This document shows, piece after piece, positions 6,603 through 7,642 of a stretch of 7,642 nt of DNA. The DNA is from Planctomycetaceae bacterium (GTDB lineage Bacteria > Planctomycetota > Planctomycetia > Planctomycetales > Planctomycetaceae), in assembly GCA_029259875.1 (NCBI GenBank), contig JAJDEK010000298.1, positions 1 through 7,642 on the forward strand. Direction: 5' to 3'. The number at the start of each line of letters is the position of its first letter. Position 1 is the first letter of the stretch. Under the pieces are notes generated by a model that had not been told where the DNA came from, made no database searches, and saw only the letters and a list, made by a program, of their open reading frames with translations. The translations under genes and the position numbers were made by a program.

Positions 6603-6854
6603 ATGGCGGAAGCTAGAGAAAAACTGTGTAAAATCGTACACATCCTTCCCATATGCTTGAATCCAGAAGGGATAGAAAGCGTTGTCTGGTCTGTGACTAA
6701 GAACGAAGCCAGGCAGGTTAAGATTACGAATGTACCGCCAGGAAATTATAACGTTCGCGTAGTAGATCGAGACTCCATCAAAATTAGATCTCTTCCCGTG
6801 GTGGTTGAAAAGCACCAGAAAAACCTAACCTCAGTCCTTCGTTGGGCAGATTAA
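6603..6854 (+). CDS. Orphan 83-residue protein, beta-rich, possibly a remnant
   Basis: The family is not recognised. The product starts MAEAREKLCKIVHIL, has no signal peptide or membrane segment, and in its second half contains VKITNVPPGNYNVRVVD, a phrase typical of the beta-sandwich edge in carboxypeptidase-regulatory-like and similar surface domains. Such domains are normally part of much longer exported proteins, so this may be the tail of a gene whose 5' part has been lost. The frame upstream closes at a TGA (6576-6578) and no convincing coding sequence lies before it. A short GGA three bases before the ATG is the only ribosome-site hint. It stands alone between two gaps of nearly 300 bases. 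It may be a real small gene, a decayed fragment or chance. Confidence 0.4.
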   Translation: MAEAREKLCKIVHILPICLNPEGIESVVWSVTKNEARQVKITNVPPGNYNVRVVDRDSIKIRSLPVVVEKHQKNLTSVLRWAD

Positions 6855-7128
6855 ATTTGTATTTCATTCAAACTACAATGAGGTTATCACAACGGTTACC
6901 AAAGAAGCCTTGACCTGGAAACTTGGAATGTGTTTGAGAAGTAGTCTTATCGCGAATTGATGTCCATTTTATACTATGTTCATGGCAAGGAAGCGATATC
7001 TCACGTGGGACGGTGACACCACCTACGGATAAATTTTGTGGTGGCTCGATTTCTGGAAATAATTCAATTTTATTCTTGCGTTCGTCCTCATTGGTGGGAG
7101 AATTTATTACATAGCAGAGGAAGAAATC
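6855..7128. other. Intergenic leader before the right-edge secreted protein gene
   Basis: These 274 bases presumably hold the promoter and 5' leader of the gene at 7129. A TATACT (6970-6975) is a fair -10 box, but the -35 position reads TTATCG, a weak match. A TTGACC (near 6911) has no good -10 at the right distance. A minus-strand frame is open here but extends antisense into the secreted-protein gene and shows no family signature, so it is not called. Confidence 0.4.
7116..7123 (+). promoter_or_regulatory. Strong ribosome binding site for the right-edge gene
   Basis: AGAGGAAG with eight bases between GAGG and ATG at 7129 fixes the start of the partial gene and is among the best ribosome sites in the window. 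Confidence 0.6.
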
Positions 7129-7642
7129 ATGCCTCAGAAATATATTACCGCAAAATATTTTATAGCTACCATAATGATGGCCTTTTCTCTCAATGTCTGT
7201 CCATCGGTGATGGCTCAAAAGCAGCAGAGCACCGAAGATTTAGAGCGTTACCGTGTGACAAAGCAAAAGAGCCTTGGCCTACGCTTAAATCAGAAATTCA
7301 TGTTCCACTCGGGTTATTTCTTTATTGGCGGACTCGTTTCCACTAATTACTGGGGATCTGTCCTCCCTTTGGCCAACAATCAGGTAAATGTTCTCAAAAA
7401 CCTGGACTCTTTGCTCTGGATAGCAAAGCGGGATTCAATGAGTAACGATGCAGATTACCTGGATACGAATCCCCAAGACTACAAGGAATACATGGATCGC
7501 AGCAAACGCCGGCGCAAAGAGGCTGTGGAACATGGTCAGTTGATGTCGTTCACCGGGTTGCTGACAGAGTCTCAAACAGATGCCGTGATCCAGCACTTTT
7601 TGTCAACGCATCAAACAAAAGCGTTTCAGGGCGAGTTGGTGC
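7129..7642 (+). CDS. Secreted protein of unknown function, 3' end beyond window
   Basis: The frame is open from ATG at 7129 to the right edge (171 codons). The start is fixed by a strong Shine-Dalgarno and by a classical Sec signal peptide: a Lys-containing head, a hydrophobic core around residues 10-24 and a probable signal-peptidase site after SVMA (residue 29). No lipobox is present. The mature part begins charged (KQQSTEDLERYRVTK), continues with LNQKFMFHSGYFFIGGLVSTNYWG, and then has a very polar, helix-prone, Arg/Lys-rich stretch (DRSKRRRKEAVEHG). The last visible part, GLLTESQTDAVIQHFLS, loosely resembles the LTxxQ pattern of Spy/CpxP-like and planctomycete periplasmic proteins. That resemblance is by eye and weak. 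No catalytic motif is visible. It is separated from the glycosyltransferase cluster by more than 800 bases and is probably an independent unit. Confidence 0.75.
   Translation, partial: MPQKYITAKYFIATIMMAFSLNVCPSVMAQKQQSTEDLERYRVTKQKSLGLRLNQKFMFHSGYFFIGGLVSTNYWGSVLPLANNQVNVLKNLDSLLWIAKRDSMSNDADYLDTNPQDYKEYMDRSKRRRKEAVEHGQLMSFTGLLTESQTDAVIQHFLSTHQTKAFQGELV

Noticed and set aside
6458..6616. 52-codon plus-strand ATG ORF
   Set aside because: No ribosome site, no recognisable sequence, and it ends inside the start of the 6603 ORF; probably chance.
6868..7218. 116-codon minus-strand ORF
   Set aside because: Its only ATG lies antisense to the secreted-protein gene, its composition shows no domain or membrane pattern, and the opposite strand has a strong ribosome site and signal peptide.
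7038..7346. 102-codon plus-strand ORF with a GTG start
   Set aside because: It overlaps the signal peptide and mature part of the gene at 7129 in another frame, without a good ribosome site.
1..7642. CRISPR array, tRNA, rRNA, insertion sequence or prophage parts
   Set aside because: No spaced direct repeats, tRNA-like cloverleaf, transposase motifs or terminal inverted repeats were seen on either strand by eye.

Overview
The window reads as part of a cell-envelope glycan-modification locus from a Gram-negative-type bacterium with moderately low GC. The style of the proteins (large GT39-type membrane glycosyltransferases with a WGQDL tail motif, and a secreted protein with an LTxxQ-like stretch) suggests Planctomycetota or a relative. 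That placement is inference only; no rRNA or marker gene is present.

Layout. The minus strand carries, in order of transcription, a YdjC/ChbG-type sugar deacetylase (2332 to 1376) and, 111 bases further on, a GT39-type (PMT_2/ArnT-like) membrane glycosyltransferase. The C-terminus of the latter runs off the left edge (1264 to 1, TTG start). A 244-base divergent gap (2333-2576) with promoter-like sequence and a tiny ORF separates this pair from a tight plus-strand cluster: an HGSNAT-like membrane acetyltransferase (2577-3677, TTG start), a GT2 polyprenyl-phosphate sugar synthase of the DPM1/ArnC/FlmF kind (3712-4530), and a second, complete GT39 enzyme (4552-6312) that is clearly a paralogue of the left-edge one. 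After it come a gene-poor stretch (6313-6602), an 83-codon orphan ORF (6603-6854), another gap (6855-7128), and the beginning of a secreted protein of unknown function with a strong Shine-Dalgarno (7129 to the right edge).

How the genes may work together. GT2 synthase + YdjC deacetylase + GT39 transferase is the set known from aminosugar decoration of lipid A (Francisella FlmF2/NaxD/FlmK, Bordetella LgmA/LgmC/LgmB): load N-acetyl-hexosamine on a polyprenyl phosphate, deacetylate it, move the free aminosugar to an envelope acceptor. Here the set has two transferases and an added HGSNAT-like protein, a family that transfers acetyl groups across a membrane onto sugar amines. A deacetylase and an acetyltransferase in one divergent locus suggest a modification whose N-acetylation state is controlled. 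The acceptor and the sugar cannot be read from the sequence.
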